64,000 bases of DNA, from NCBI GenBank assembly GCA_019114515.1, contig DXFH01000002.1, forward strand, positions 103,266 through 167,265, read 5' to 3'. The position numbers were made by a program, and so were the translations under genes. Positions 24,047 through 34,397 of this stretch are shown piece by piece; position 1 is the first letter of the stretch; each line of letters begins with the position of its first letter. Below the pieces are notes generated by a model that was not told the DNA's origin, made no database searches, and saw nothing but the letters and a program-made list of their open reading frames with translations. Origin of the DNA: Candidatus Limosilactobacillus merdigallinarum. Its GTDB lineage: Bacteria > Bacillota > Bacilli > Lactobacillales > Lactobacillaceae.

Positions 24047-26095
24047 CTATTTCAGATCCTTGTCGCTTTGCACGTCTTTCCAGTAAGCAGAGAAGATGGC
24101 CTTCGCCATATTTAGGTTACTTTCACCACCAGAAGCGTTGGGCACTGCAAGGGCAACTACCACCTGTGGCTTATCAGATGGTGCATAACCAGCAAAAGAC
24201 AAAGTTTCGGTACTTTGCTTCTTATAAAAGGTTTCAGCAGTACCAGTCTTAGCAGAAATTGATGGCTTTTCCCCAGACAAGGTCCGTGCGGTAGTGTAAG
24301 GGTTGCTCCCATGAGTAACCAGGTACAAGCCCCGCTTGACTAAGTCAAAGTAGGATTTTGGTGCTGGTATGACTTGTTGAACCTCCGGATGAGCAGTGTA
24401 TTCAATTTTGCCTAAATCACCATTTGACTTCGTTCCCCGAATTTCCTTGACAATGTAAGGCTTCATCCGGTAACCGCCGTTAGCGATTGTCGACATGTAC
24501 TGTGCCAGCTGCAAAGTCGTGTAACCATCATAGTTACCATAAGACAGGTCTAGTGCAGAACCAATGTGCTTTTGACTAGAAGGGCCATTATAGCCAGCCG
24601 TTTCACCAGGCAAGTCAATCCCTGTCTTTTGTCCTAGGCCAAACATGTTGAAGTAGTAACGTTCCTTTTGGAAAATACTTGGCTTCAGGTCTAGTTGTGC
24701 CCCACTGTGGTATTTCATACCTCCTTCTCTCATGGCAATCTGCATCATGTAAGAGTTAGAAGAAACTTCCAGTGCTTCAGGAGCACTCAGCGACATGCTA
24801 GCACTTCCTGACTTATTGAACCAGGATGACTTAACGGAAGTTCCTGCAACCTTGATTGGCTGGTCCGTTAAGGTGTTATTTTCTGGCGTAATCACACCTG
24901 ACATCAAGCCACCCATGATAGTAGCTGGCTTAACAACTGAACCCATAGTGATTGGGTGGTTGATGGAACCAATCTGATCAACTTCAGACTTACCAGTATC
25001 AGGGTTGCGGTCCATTCCTGCCATTGCGTAAATGGCACCCGTGTATGGATTCATAACTACTGCATATGCACCAGTACAATTCCCACCAGGCATGTTATCT
25101 TGAATTGCCTTTTGGACATCCGCCTGGAACTTTGCGTTAACCGTTAGAACCAGGTTATCTCCCTTTTTACCAGCATACTTAGTAACAGACTTTGTCACGT
25201 TGTTACCAGTGGTGGTAACCTGCGTCTGCGATTTTGAGCCTGCCAGCGTTGCTTGGTACTGTTTTTCTAAGTAACTCTGACCAACACTATCGTTGCGTGA
25301 ATAGCCTTGTGCTAGTAATGTATTAACTTCATCACTTGGCAAACCAGTAGTCGAAACTGTCCCGGCTAAGGTTTTAACATCCTTACCTGCTGGATAGTTA
25401 CGCGACCATGCCGTACCGATCTTAACCCCTGGCATCTGACCCAGGTGTTCACCAACCGCCGCTAACTCCTTAGTCGTAACGTGATTTTGCTTGATGTAGG
25501 TCGTTGATAATGAATAAGCACCACTCATCGTGGCATAGATCATTGCCCGATTCTTCTGTGCATGAGTCAGTTTAAAGTAATGCGGGTGCTTGTCTAAGTA
25601 CTTAACGGCATCATCATACTGCGCAGTACTGCCACTTTTATGTACCTTTTTCATGATCGCTTGCAGGTTACTCTTTTTGGCTAAGTAGTAATCTTCCTGA
25701 TTACGTTTAGTCAGTTTTTTTGTTGGTACACTGATATAGCCGCCTAAACGGTTCGCAATCTTGTACATATCTTCACTAGAAACATTTTGACCCTTGGTAT
25801 AGGTAATCGCCTGTTTAGCCTGGTTACCAACCATGACCTTGCCTGTCGAATCGTAAATCATCCCCCGCTGAACATTGTTAGTTTGAATCGTGGTATCAGA
25901 CCGCTTGACTTCAGCTTTATAAGCCGAGCCATTCATTACCTGTAAGTAGAACAAACGAATTGCCAGTGTCAATAACAGGATAGCGACGATCCATAACAGA
26001 AAGTTCAACCGGAAAGGAATTACCGATTGGGGATTTTTGTTTTTATTTCTTGATCGAAAGGTAAAAAAGCCTTTGAAACGATTAAAAAAATTCAC
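24047..26095 (-). CDS. Class B penicillin-binding protein 2 (elongation-type transpeptidase)
   Basis: A membrane-anchored D,D-transpeptidase that cross-links peptidoglycan. The 682-aa protein has one N-terminal membrane helix (about 30-52, NFLLWIVAILLLTLAIRLFY), a dimerisation domain with RGMIYDSTGKVMV, and a transpeptidase domain. That domain has SVVK (active Ser) within HPITMGSVVKPAT, SSNSY, and KTGTAE. GTG start with AAGGAGC. Position upstream of rpmG matches Bacillus pbpA (rod elongation), although the same fold also covers division PBP2b; the assignment to elongation is by gene order. Confidence 0.93.
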   Translation of the reverse strand: MNFFNRFKGFFTFRSRNKNKNPQSVIPFRLNFLLWIVAILLLTLAIRLFYLQVMNGSAYKAEVKRSDTTIQTNNVQRGMIYDSTGKVMVGNQAKQAITYTKGQNVSSEDMYKIANRLGGYISVPTKKLTKRNQEDYYLAKKSNLQAIMKKVHKSGSTAQYDDAVKYLDKHPHYFKLTHAQKNRAMIYATMSGAYSLSTTYIKQNHVTTKELAAVGEHLGQMPGVKIGTAWSRNYPAGKDVKTLAGTVSTTGLPSDEVNTLLAQGYSRNDSVGQSYLEKQYQATLAGSKSQTQVTTTGNNVTKSVTKYAGKKGDNLVLTVNAKFQADVQKAIQDNMPGGNCTGAYAVVMNPYTGAIYAMAGMDRNPDTGKSEVDQIGSINHPITMGSVVKPATIMGGLMSGVITPENNTLTDQPIKVAGTSVKSSWFNKSGSASMSLSAPEALEVSSNSYMMQIAMREGGMKYHSGAQLDLKPSIFQKERYYFNMFGLGQKTGIDLPGETAGYNGPSSQKHIGSALDLSYGNYDGYTTLQLAQYMSTIANGGYRMKPYIVKEIRGTKSNGDLGKIEYTAHPEVQQVIPAPKSYFDLVKRGLYLVTHGSNPYTTARTLSGEKPSISAKTGTAETFYKKQSTETLSFAGYAPSDKPQVVVALAVPNASGGESNLNMAKAIFSAYWKDVQSDKDLK

Positions 26096-26279
26096 AACAA
26101 TTGCTCCTTAGTAGAATGCTACTATTTTAACAAATCAGTATCTAATATGATAATGATTTGACGTGTTCAATCATACTATCATTTTCTTATCTTAAACTAC
26201 TTTTAACGCTGATTTAAATAAAAATAAAGGCTTGCGTTATATAATAGGCAGCAGTATTCGTCGAAGGGAAAGATCTTTT

Positions 26280-28892
26280 ATGTTGAAACGACTCCGTAAT
26301 CATCCGCCATTCCTACTATTTGCCTTTCTGATGCCGATTTTAATCATGGGCGTTTACTTCGCATATCGAGGAATGGCACCATTTGGATCCAGCAGTATCT
26401 TAACCGTCGACCTTGGTCAGCAATATGTCGATTTCTTTGCCTATTTCCGGCATTCGCTGCTACATCACCCCAGCAGCTTCCTCTATTCATTCTCTAAAGG
26501 ACTTGGGGGTGAAATGCTAGGCACGAATGCCTACTATTTATTTAGCCCCCTAAACCTGTTATTATTGCCATTTACCGGCAAGAGTCTTTCGGCCGGAATT
26601 CTAATCTTGTTGCTAGTGAAATACGGACTGGCATCGTTGAGTTTTGCCTGGCTGCTGCAGCGAGAAAAGCTACAAAACGGTAGTCGGTTAGTTGCTTTTG
26701 GCACTGCTTATGCTTTGATGGGGTGGATGATTGCCAACCAGTTGAACCTTCTTTGGCTAGACGCCCTCTTTTTGCTACCCGTAGTCATTGCGGGTGTCCT
26801 GCAAATTACCCGTCAAAAAGGGGCGCGGTTATTTATTATCGCCATGGCCTGTACCATGATGGATAACTATTACATGGCATGGATGATTGCCCTGTTTGCC
26901 CTCTTATTCTTTATTTGGCAACTCAGCCGCAATGATAATCCCTTCAAACAAAAATTAATCTTGGGCGGTCACGTTGTTATTGATGGGGGCGTTTCGGCCT
27001 TACTAGCATCCTGGATGCTACTACCTAGTATTTACGCCTTAATGCAAAGTAAGGGCAACTATACAGAGACTCAACTGAAATGGCATTTTGAATATCCACC
27101 GTTCAAAATCCTGGCCAAATTAGTTCCGGGATCATTTGATTTTTCCCAAATGCCGTCCGGGCAACCGAATATTTACGTCGGTGCGCTTTGCCTAATCGGC
27201 GCCTGCCTTTATTTCTTCTATTACCATGACCGCTGGCAGGCAAAATTGAGTGCTGGCTTAATCAGTGTATTCATGTTAGTCTCCTTTTGCTGGCCACCAC
27301 TTGATCTATTATGGCACCTTGGTCAATATCCCGTTTGGTACCCCTCACGCTTTTCTTTTGTCTGGTGTTTCTGGATCATTTGGCTGGCGGCGACAACATT
27401 GCAGCCGGAGTTTCAGCTTAAAAAGCGTGAATCCCTAATTGCAGCCGTGTCAATTGCTATTTTCACGGTCATTTTATTATTTGCCCAAAAACAGGTTTCT
27501 TACATCGAGCCGGCAGAAATTTTTATTGAAACAGGTTTCCTACTGATCGGTATCTGCTTATTAATGTTTAATTACCAGCAGTCGCCAGTCCTAATCAACA
27601 GTCTCTTCTGCCTGCTGATTGTCGTTGACGTGGCCACAAATGCCTTTGTTTCACTCAATCAAATATCCTATGTTTCTCAGGCTGAATTCGGTAATTATAC
27701 CACTGCACTCAATAGCGGCATTAACAAAATCAAGCACAAGGGGACCGGTTTTTACCGGGTTGGCAAAAACTTTATGCGGACTAAAGATGATCCCTTCCAG
27801 TCTGATTTTTACGGTGGTGACCATTTTGGCTCCACTATGGAACCCAATATCAGCCACTTTATGGGAGCCATTGGCAATCCAGAAGGCGATGGGTACATTA
27901 CATATACGAACGGTACGAAAGTCACTGACACGCTGCTTGGTTTTCGCTATTACATGGCCGCCCGCAACAATGGCTATTCAGGTGGCAATGCTGTCTTACC
28001 ATTAACCTCTACTAGACCTGACTGGAAGCATGCGGCAACCGTTGGACAGACAAAGCTAATCACGGTTAAAGAAAATAAAGACGTTTTACCATTAGCCTTT
28101 GGTGCTAGCCGGGATATCGTTAATTTCCGTTCCTTAACCCTAGATCCCCTGGCCTATCAATCCCAGATTTTTCAAACATTAGCTGGTCGTGGCAATCAGC
28201 CATCATTCTTCCAAGTCCAGAATTTCGACCACGTTGACTTCAATAACGTTAATTCTGCGCAACAAATCACGGGCACCACTTTCCGTCGTAAAAAGAGCGG
28301 TAAAGCAGCGAGCGTTGTTCTCCATTTCCGCCCAACGACAAATAATTCGTATTACTTAACGCTTGGTCCTTCAGTTAAAGATGTCGCGAATATTTCGATC
28401 AATGACCACCCGCTTCACCAATACTCAACCTATAGGGACACGATTGTGATTAACGCTGCTTCTCATGTTAAAAACCAGGATGTCGCCATCCGTTTGGACC
28501 TGAAGAAACAGACCATGTGGTTACAAAACGTTAGTCTGTACCGTCTCAACCAAAAAAGCTTCGTTAAGTGCCGGCGAATTTTACAAAGTTCACCAATTCA
28601 TATCACTAAATTACACGAAAACCGCCTGTCCGGCTGGGTCAATATGAAAGATAATCAGGTCTTAATGACTACCATCCCATATGACGCTGGCTGGCACGTT
28701 AAGGTTGATGGGCACCCCGTTGCCACTGAAAAGGTATTGAACACCTTCTTAGCAGTACCAATGACGAAGGGCAAGCACCAAGTCAGCCTGACTTTCTGGC
28801 CGCCGTTCTTAAACCTTGGCTTAGGCATTACCATCATTACAGCTGTAGGTCTAGTTATCCTCGACAAGAAGCATTTGCTCAATAAACTATAG
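26280..28892 (+). CDS. yfhO: YfhO family polytopic membrane protein (GT-C glycosyltransferase-like)
   Basis: A roughly 870-aa protein with about 12 membrane helices in the first half and last 30 residues, and an extracellular region (about 480-840) between them. The N-terminal SSSILTVDLGQQYVDFFAYF is the family's signature, with acidic residues in the first outside loop as in GT-C enzymes. In Bacillus and Listeria, YfhO-type proteins add sugars from undecaprenyl phosphate to teichoic acids. ATG 26280 follows a GAAGGGAAAG ribosome site; an earlier in-frame ATG lies near the -10 (TATAAT, 26240-26245). Confidence 0.92.
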   Translation: MLKRLRNHPPFLLFAFLMPILIMGVYFAYRGMAPFGSSSILTVDLGQQYVDFFAYFRHSLLHHPSSFLYSFSKGLGGEMLGTNAYYLFSPLNLLLLPFTGKSLSAGILILLLVKYGLASLSFAWLLQREKLQNGSRLVAFGTAYALMGWMIANQLNLLWLDALFLLPVVIAGVLQITRQKGARLFIIAMACTMMDNYYMAWMIALFALLFFIWQLSRNDNPFKQKLILGGHVVIDGGVSALLASWMLLPSIYALMQSKGNYTETQLKWHFEYPPFKILAKLVPGSFDFSQMPSGQPNIYVGALCLIGACLYFFYYHDRWQAKLSAGLISVFMLVSFCWPPLDLLWHLGQYPVWYPSRFSFVWCFWIIWLAATTLQPEFQLKKRESLIAAVSIAIFTVILLFAQKQVSYIEPAEIFIETGFLLIGICLLMFNYQQSPVLINSLFCLLIVVDVATNAFVSLNQISYVSQAEFGNYTTALNSGINKIKHKGTGFYRVGKNFMRTKDDPFQSDFYGGDHFGSTMEPNISHFMGAIGNPEGDGYITYTNGTKVTDTLLGFRYYMAARNNGYSGGNAVLPLTSTRPDWKHAATVGQTKLITVKENKDVLPLAFGASRDIVNFRSLTLDPLAYQSQIFQTLAGRGNQPSFFQVQNFDHVDFNNVNSAQQITGTTFRRKKSGKAASVVLHFRPTTNNSYYLTLGPSVKDVANISINDHPLHQYSTYRDTIVINAASHVKNQDVAIRLDLKKQTMWLQNVSLYRLNQKSFVKCRRILQSSPIHITKLHENRLSGWVNMKDNQVLMTTIPYDAGWHVKVDGHPVATEKVLNTFLAVPMTKGKHQVSLTFWPPFLNLGLGITIITAVGLVILDKKHLLNKL

Positions 28893-28935
28893 TTTAAAAC
28901 CGCTTCGTCGGCTATTCGGCCGCCAATTAGGCAAT

Positions 28936-28979
28936 CAAAAAAGTCTTTCCACATTGAAATGCGGAAAGACTTTTTTGAT
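28936..28979. terminator. Bidirectional terminator (yfhO / greA)
   Basis: AAAAAAGTCTTTCCACATT and AATGCGGAAAGACTTTTTTG form a long stem with runs on both sides between convergent genes. Confidence 0.92.
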
Positions 28980-28990
28980 GCTGAGATCAA

Positions 28991-29467
28991 TTACTCAACC
29001 TTCAAGATTTGAACATGCATGGTGCCGCTTGGAATATCAATGTCAACTTTTTCGCCAACCTTGTGTCCCAAAAGGCCCTTAGCCATTGGTGATTCGTTAG
29101 AAATCTTGCCGTTCATTGGGTCTGATTCTGATTCACCAACGATAGTGTAGGTTTCAGGTTCTTCATCTGGCAGTTCCTTAAAGGTAATGCTGCGGCCCAT
29201 TGATACTTCATCAGCTGCCACATCATCATTATCGATGATCACTGCGTACTGCAGCATGTTTTCAATCTGACTAATCCGCCCTTCAACAAATGCTTGTTCA
29301 TCCTTAGCAGATTCGTATTCAGAGTTTTCGGACAAGTCACCATAGCTGCGCGCGATCTTAATTCGATTAATAACTTCGGGACGCCGGTGCATCCGCAAAT
29401 CTTCCAGTTCCTTTTGCAGCTTTTCCTTACCGTCCGCGGTCATCGGATAAGTTTTTTCATCAGCCAT
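28991..29467 (-). CDS. greA: Transcription elongation factor GreA
   Basis: GreA rescues backtracked RNA polymerase by promoting transcript cleavage. The 158-aa protein has the N-terminal antiparallel coiled coil ([20 protein letters not shown] through [15 protein letters not shown], with the acidic tip residues) and the C-terminal FKBP-like domain ending [11 protein letters not shown]. Start ATG with GAGGTAAC. It lies downstream of udk, the usual pairing. Confidence 0.97.
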   Translation of the reverse strand: MADEKTYPMTADGKEKLQKELEDLRMHRRPEVINRIKIARSYGDLSENSEYESAKDEQAFVEGRISQIENMLQYAVIIDNDDVAADEVSMGRSITFKELPDEEPETYTIVGESESDPMNGKISNESPMAKGLLGHKVGEKVDIDIPSGTMHVQILKVE

Positions 29468-29548
29468 ACTTTTTGTTACCTCTTTTTCCTTTTTTCATAA
29501 ATGCAACACTATCATCTCAACGTTCACATTGCAACCGTTCTTGGCAAA

Positions 29549-30193
29549 TTAAGACAAGTGGTGTCCCCGTGCATTTAAGACATCCTTGACCTTCGTTGCC
29601 AGTAGGTCAATTGCTACGTGGTTTTGCCCACCTTCAGGAACAATGATGTCAGCATAACGCTTGGTTGGTTCCACGAATTGGTGGTACATCGGCTTAACCG
29701 TTGCCAAGTATTGATCAATTACGGAGTCCAGTGTCCGTCCCCGTTCTTCCATATCTCGCTTAATCCGCCGAATAATCCGGATATCTGAATCGGTATCAAC
29801 GAAGACCTTGATATCCATTAAATTACGCAAGCGCTCGTCATCTAAAATCAAAATCCCTTCCAGGATGATGATGTCTTGTGGTTCCACGTGAACCGTCTTA
29901 TCAGACCGCGTGTACTGCTTGTAATCATAGACCGGCATTTCAATTGCCTTGTCGTTACGCAAGTCAGCCAGCTGCTTAATCAGCAGGTCGGTATCAAAAG
30001 CCAACGGGTGGTCATAGTTAACCTGCTTACGCTGTGCCATCGTCATGTCAGACTGGTCATTGTAGTAAGTATCCTGGGTAATAATTTGGATCGATTCACC
30101 ATGCAGTTCGTCATAAATTGCATGGGCAACGGTTGTTTTTCCACTGCCGCTGCCGCCAGTAACTCCAATTACAATCGGTTTTTTGCCGTTCAT
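29549..30193 (-). CDS. udk: Uridine/cytidine kinase
   Basis: Phosphorylates uridine and cytidine in pyrimidine salvage. The about 214-aa protein has P-loop [12 protein letters not shown] near 10-21, then [31 protein letters not shown] and [17 protein letters not shown] 30193 follows AGGAGAG; the eight-residue longer reading covers that site. Separate terminator upstream (pheT) and no gene between udk and greA. Confidence 0.96.
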   Translation of the reverse strand: MNGKKPIVIGVTGGSGSGKTTVAHAIYDELHGESIQIITQDTYYNDQSDMTMAQRKQVNYDHPLAFDTDLLIKQLADLRNDKAIEMPVYDYKQYTRSDKTVHVEPQDIIILEGILILDDERLRNLMDIKVFVDTDSDIRIIRRIKRDMEERGRTLDSVIDQYLATVKPMYHQFVEPTKRYADIIVPEGGQNHVAIDLLATKVKDVLNARGHHLS

Positions 30194-30226
30194 TATTTTC
30201 TCTCCTGTTTTTCTCAATGTATGAAC

Positions 30227-30255
30227 AAAGGAATTGGCAATGCCAATTCCTTAAT
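30227..30255 (-). terminator. Terminator of pheST
   Basis: Minus strand: AAGGAATTGGCAT and TGCCAATTCCTTTGTT form a near-perfect stem just after pheT; the T-tract is short. Confidence 0.8.
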
Positions 30256-30265
30256 TACGATTCAA

Positions 30266-32695
30266 TTAGCGAATCTCTGCACCCAAGGTATCCTTCAAGT
30301 GGTCTTCTACCTTTGCAAATTCCTTATTAACCGTATCTTCTTTCAACGTACCGTTTTGGTCTTGGTAGGTTAAAGTGTAAGCCAATGACTTCTTGCCTGC
30401 CGGCAGATGACTGCCTTCATAAACATCAAAGAGGTGAATGTTTTGCAAGAAGGCGCCGCCCTTTTCCTGGATTGCATTAACCACATCACTGTTGGTGACG
30501 GTGCTGTCGACTAACAAAGCAATGTCACGGGTGATGGATGGGTACTTGCTGATTGCTTCATAATGCTTATCCCGCTGGTCGGCCTTAAGCAAAGCTTCCA
30601 AATTAAGTTCAAAGACGTATGTTTCCGGAATCTTGTATGACTGAGCTATTTGTGGGTGAACTTCCCCGATGAAGCCAACTGGTTGTCCATCCAGCAAAAT
30701 ATTAGCAGTCCGTCCAGGATGCATTTCTGGGCGCGAACTATCAGCAACATACTCAATCTTACCTGCAACGGCAAAGTTCTTGAAGTATTGTTCAACGATA
30801 CCCTTCAACTGGAAGAAGTCGATCATGTTGGCGGCCATGTGCCAGTTATCAGCGTACAGACTGCCAGTGACAGCCGCTGCCACGTGTTCTTCTTCCCGTG
30901 GCCGATCGCCACCAGCTGGGATGAAGACACGTCCTTGCTCGTACAAGGCAACGTTGTCAACATTACGTGCATGGTTATATGCAATGTCATTCAGAAGGCC
31001 GGAAACAATACTCATCCGCGTTGCCACATGGTCACTGCTCATTGGGTAAGAAAGTACCATCGGCTCAATATCCTGTGGGTTATCCATGAACTGCTTAGCC
31101 TTTGCAACCGTGGTTAAGGAGTAGCTAATGGCTTGATCTAGGCCTAATCCTTCCAGCACGTGACGACTAGCACGCAGACGCTTCTGACGGTCAGTCAAGC
31201 CGCCCAGCGTCCGTGTCATCACTGGCAGGGTAGAAGGAATATTGTCGTAGCCATAGAGACGGGCAATTTCTTCGTTTAAGTCCGCTGGAATGCTGATATC
31301 CCAACGACGAGCCGGAACAATGACCTTGAATTGATCATCATCAATTTTCTCAGTGGCAAAGTCCAGCCGCCGGAAAAGATCCAAGATATCGTCTAATGAC
31401 AAGGCGGTCCCCAACGTATGGTTGACCTTGGCAACTGACATTTTAATTGGCTTCTCTGGGTAATCAGTATCATTGCCAACCACAATGCCCTTGTCAACGG
31501 TACCGCCAGCCAGATCTTGCAACCAGTAAGCAGCTTCATTCAGCGCGGTTTCCACAGTTTCTGGGTTAATCCCCCGTTCAAACCGCATGGATGATTCACT
31601 GTGCAAGTCTAAGCGCCGGGCTTGTTTCCGGACCATAACCGGATCAAAAATAGCTGCTTCTAATGCAACCGTCTTTGTATGGTTGTCAACCATGGTGCTT
31701 TCGCCGCCCATCGTACCAGCTAAGGCCACCGCTTCATTACCAGCAGCAATCACAATATCGTTAGCATTCAATTCACGCTCTTCACCATCCAAGGTGGTCA
31801 GCTTTTCGCCATCTTGCGCATGCCGTACATTGATATCATGACTTGGTAGCTTATCATAGTCAAAACTGTGCAGTGGTTGACCATACTTCAGCAAGATGTA
31901 GTTGGTAATGTCAACGACGTTATTAACGGGGCGGACACCAGAATTCATCAGCTTAATTTTCATCCACAATGGACTATCAGCAACAGTCACATTTTCTACG
32001 ACCCGCATCTTGTAAACTGGGGCGATCTTTTGATCAGCAACCGTAGCGGTCAGCTTTTCGCTAGCTAAAGCACCTTTTTCTTCTGTTAAGGCATGCTGAC
32101 GAAAGTTCTTCGGCAAATCATAAATGGCAGACAGGTCATTGACGTTGCCGTAAATGCTCAGCATGTCACCACGGTTGGGCGTTACGTCGGTATCTACAAT
32201 CGTGTCATCCATGCCCACGTATGGCCATACCGGTTCGCCCACCTTGGCGTAGTCAGGCAGGATCCAAATACCTTCATCGTCGCTCTTTGGCGTCACACTG
32301 TTGCTTACGCCTAATTCTTGCAGTGCACACAGCATACCGTTGGATTCTTCGCCCCGCATCTTGCTACGCTTAATCTTTACGTTGTTGCCGATCCGGGCAC
32401 CATGTAAGGCAACAATTACCTTTTCCCCTGCGGCGACATTAGGAGCCCCACAAACGATTTGCAAAGTTTCGTCGTCACTAACCTGCACTTGGCAAACATG
32501 CAGGTGGTCAGAATTGGGATGTGGTACACATTCTTTTACATAACCAACAACCACCTTTTTCAGACCATCTTTTGGTGATGATACTTCGTTAATATCGACA
32601 GAGGTCCGTGCCAGCTTTTCTGCTAAAGCAGCTGGCTTAATGCCCTCCTTTGCCAGTGGCAGGTATTCATTTAACCATTGATATGATACTTTCAT
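30266..32695 (-). CDS. pheT: Phenylalanyl-tRNA synthetase beta subunit
   Basis: The beta subunit recognises tRNA-Phe and edits mischarged Tyr. The 809-aa protein has an N-terminal EMAP-like tRNA-binding domain (about 40-155, with HPNSDHLHVCQV and CGAPNVAAGEKV), B3/B4 editing domain, B5 domain, a catalytic-like core, and a C-terminal ferredoxin anticodon-binding domain (from about 715, YPSITRDIALLVD). ATG with AAAGGAT. It starts five bases after pheS. Confidence 0.97.
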   Translation of the reverse strand: MKVSYQWLNEYLPLAKEGIKPAALAEKLARTSVDINEVSSPKDGLKKVVVGYVKECVPHPNSDHLHVCQVQVSDDETLQIVCGAPNVAAGEKVIVALHGARIGNNVKIKRSKMRGEESNGMLCALQELGVSNSVTPKSDDEGIWILPDYAKVGEPVWPYVGMDDTIVDTDVTPNRGDMLSIYGNVNDLSAIYDLPKNFRQHALTEEKGALASEKLTATVADQKIAPVYKMRVVENVTVADSPLWMKIKLMNSGVRPVNNVVDITNYILLKYGQPLHSFDYDKLPSHDINVRHAQDGEKLTTLDGEERELNANDIVIAAGNEAVALAGTMGGESTMVDNHTKTVALEAAIFDPVMVRKQARRLDLHSESSMRFERGINPETVETALNEAAYWLQDLAGGTVDKGIVVGNDTDYPEKPIKMSVAKVNHTLGTALSLDDILDLFRRLDFATEKIDDDQFKVIVPARRWDISIPADLNEEIARLYGYDNIPSTLPVMTRTLGGLTDRQKRLRASRHVLEGLGLDQAISYSLTTVAKAKQFMDNPQDIEPMVLSYPMSSDHVATRMSIVSGLLNDIAYNHARNVDNVALYEQGRVFIPAGGDRPREEEHVAAAVTGSLYADNWHMAANMIDFFQLKGIVEQYFKNFAVAGKIEYVADSSRPEMHPGRTANILLDGQPVGFIGEVHPQIAQSYKIPETYVFELNLEALLKADQRDKHYEAISKYPSITRDIALLVDSTVTNSDVVNAIQEKGGAFLQNIHLFDVYEGSHLPAGKKSLAYTLTYQDQNGTLKEDTVNKEFAKVEDHLKDTLGAEIR

Positions 32696-32700
32696 GTGAC

Positions 32701-33747
32701 CTATCCTTTCTGATCAAATTGGTTCAGGAAACGGACATCATTGAGGTAGAAGTCCCGAATATCTTCGACCCCGTATTTGAGCATGGCAAACCGGTCAGGA
32801 CCCAGGCCAAATGCGAAACCGCCATATACGTCAGGATCAACGCCTGACATCTTCAGAACATTTGGATGCGTCATCCCTGCACCGAGGACTTCAATCCAGC
32901 CGGTGTACTTGCAGATTGGACAACCCTTACCCATACAGTTAAAGCAGGTGATATCAGCCTCAACCGATGGTTCCGTAAATGGGAAGTAGCTTGGCCGCAA
33001 CCGAACCTGCAGCTGGTCACCAAACAGTTTTTGGGCCACCAATTCCAGCGTTCCCTTCAAGTCAGCCATCGTAATGTGCTTACCGACAACCATCCCTTCG
33101 ATTTGGTGGAATTGGTGGCTGTGAGTAGCATCATCAGTATCCCGCCGGTAAACCTTACCTGGTGAAATCATCTTCAATGGGCCCTTGCTGAAATCATGCT
33201 TTTCCAGCATCCGCGCCTGCATCGGTGAAGTTTGAGTCCGCATCAAGATCGAAGGTGTGACATAGAAAGTATCCTGCATGTCCCGAGCAGGGTGATCCTT
33301 TGGCAGGTTCAGCTTTTCAAAGTTGTATTCTTCTTCTTCGACTTCATCACCAACGGCTACCTGATAACCCATATCAGTGAAGATGTCGACCACTTGATCG
33401 ATCACTTGCTGGATGACGTGTGGCTGACCTTGAGCTACGGATGCTCCTGGCAAGGTGACGTCGATCTTCTCAGACTGCAGCTTAGCTTCCATTAAGTCAG
33501 CTTCGATCTGCTCCTTCTTGTCATCCAGCCGCTTTTGCAATTCATTACGTACTTGGTTAGCAAACTTACCAACTTTGGGCCGTTCTTCGGCACTCAAATC
33601 CTTCATGCCACGCAAAACATTCGTAATCGGTCCTTTTTTACCCAATAAGCTGACCCGGATCTTATTGATCGCATCCAGATCATCAGTATGTTGGATATCG
33701 GCGAGCCCTTGATCACGAAGCTCTTCAAGTTTCTCTCTAATTCCCAT
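32701..33747 (-). CDS. pheS: Phenylalanyl-tRNA synthetase alpha subunit
   Basis: Catalytic class II subunit that activates phenylalanine and charges tRNA-Phe. The 348-aa protein has an N-terminal coiled coil (about 1-90), then [16 protein letters not shown], class II motif 2 near [20 protein letters not shown], and motif 3 [14 protein letters not shown]. The FTEPSVEAD and zinc-like CPICKYTGW stretches are typical. ATG with AAAGGAGG. Controlled by the T-box leader just upstream. Confidence 0.98.
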   Translation of the reverse strand: MGIREKLEELRDQGLADIQHTDDLDAINKIRVSLLGKKGPITNVLRGMKDLSAEERPKVGKFANQVRNELQKRLDDKKEQIEADLMEAKLQSEKIDVTLPGASVAQGQPHVIQQVIDQVVDIFTDMGYQVAVGDEVEEEEYNFEKLNLPKDHPARDMQDTFYVTPSILMRTQTSPMQARMLEKHDFSKGPLKMISPGKVYRRDTDDATHSHQFHQIEGMVVGKHITMADLKGTLELVAQKLFGDQLQVRLRPSYFPFTEPSVEADITCFNCMGKGCPICKYTGWIEVLGAGMTHPNVLKMSGVDPDVYGGFAFGLGPDRFAMLKYGVEDIRDFYLNDVRFLNQFDQKG

Positions 33748-33772
33748 GGTTTTCCTCCTTTACAGGTGGCCA

Positions 33773-34000
33773 TAAAAAAAGCCCCGTCCGAAAAAGGGAC
33801 GAGGTTCATTCGCGGTACCACCCTAGTTTATGACATGTGTCATACACTCGACGATTTGATAACGGCAATCAACCGGGATAATACCAGCTCAGGAAGTGAA
33901 ATTCGTTAGGCTTCCCAGAGGATGACTTTCAGTGAATCCATCATCCCTCCCTGACAGGTATTCCTAACTACTAGTTTCCGTCAAAGCGTTCTTTAATAAT
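33773..34000 (-). promoter_or_regulatory. T-box riboswitch for pheST (Phe, UUC specifier)
   Basis: The T-box sequence AGGGTGGTACCGCG lies at 33824-33811 (minus), followed by the intrinsic terminator GTCCCTTTTTCGGAC with a GC-rich extension and T7 (33808-33773). The T-box bulge UGGU matches a discriminator A. Stem I lies upstream with GACGGAAACTAGTAG near its 5' end, and a candidate specifier UUC at 33900-33898 in GAATTTCACTT. Uncharged tRNA-Phe should favour antitermination and read-through into pheST. Confidence 0.92.
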
Positions 34001-34007
34001 TGGTTTT

Positions 34008-34035
34008 ATTATAACAATTTAAGCGACCGGGTCAA
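34008..34035 (-). promoter_or_regulatory. Promoter of the pheST T-box operon
   Basis: Minus strand: TTGACC (34035-34030), 16-base spacer, consensus TATAAT (34013-34008). It overlaps the last base pairs of the upstream HxlR gene's 3' flank. Confidence 0.85.
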
Positions 34036-34037
34036 CA

Positions 34038-34376
34038 TCACTTACACCATTTATCGCTCCAATTATGGACGGCAGCCATTACCGGAGCCAGTTCACGGCC
34101 CCGCTCAGTCAGTGAGTAATCAATTCGACTTTGACCTTCATAAGTGTTGCGTTGAATGATCTGGTCTTCTTCCAGCTCCTTCAAACGTTCGCAAAGAACC
34201 CGGTCACTACAAGCATCAATGTGGGAAGCCAGGTCTTTAAAGCGCTGCGTCGGTTCATTGAGTAATACCTCAATAATTAAGCCGTTCCACTTTTTTCCTA
34301 GAATTGAAAAAGTCTTGGAAAACCGTGGACAAAGGCTAAAGTCGTCCTCAGTATGTTTTTCTTTGACTTGATCCAT
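34038..34376 (-). CDS. HxlR-family transcriptional regulator
   Basis: A 112-aa winged-helix regulator. It has the family's single conserved cysteine (Cys16, LCPRFSKTFSILGKKW), which in some members senses aldehydes, quinones or disulfide stress. It also has RFKDLASHIDACSDRVLCERLKELE as DNA-binding helices and wing YSLTERGRELAPV. Start ATG with GGGAGG. The neighbouring genes on this strand (an HD protein upstream, pheST downstream) give no clear target. Confidence 0.93.
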   Translation of the reverse strand: MDQVKEKHTEDDFSLCPRFSKTFSILGKKWNGLIIEVLLNEPTQRFKDLASHIDACSDRVLCERLKELEEDQIIQRNTYEGQSRIDYSLTERGRELAPVMAAVHNWSDKWCK

Positions 34377-34397
34377 TCACAAAACCTCCCAAATTAA

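Noticed and set aside
28655-28990. Minus-strand 111-codon open frame across the yfhO end and its terminator
   Set aside because: It covers a strong bidirectional terminator and is antisense to a recognisable gene.
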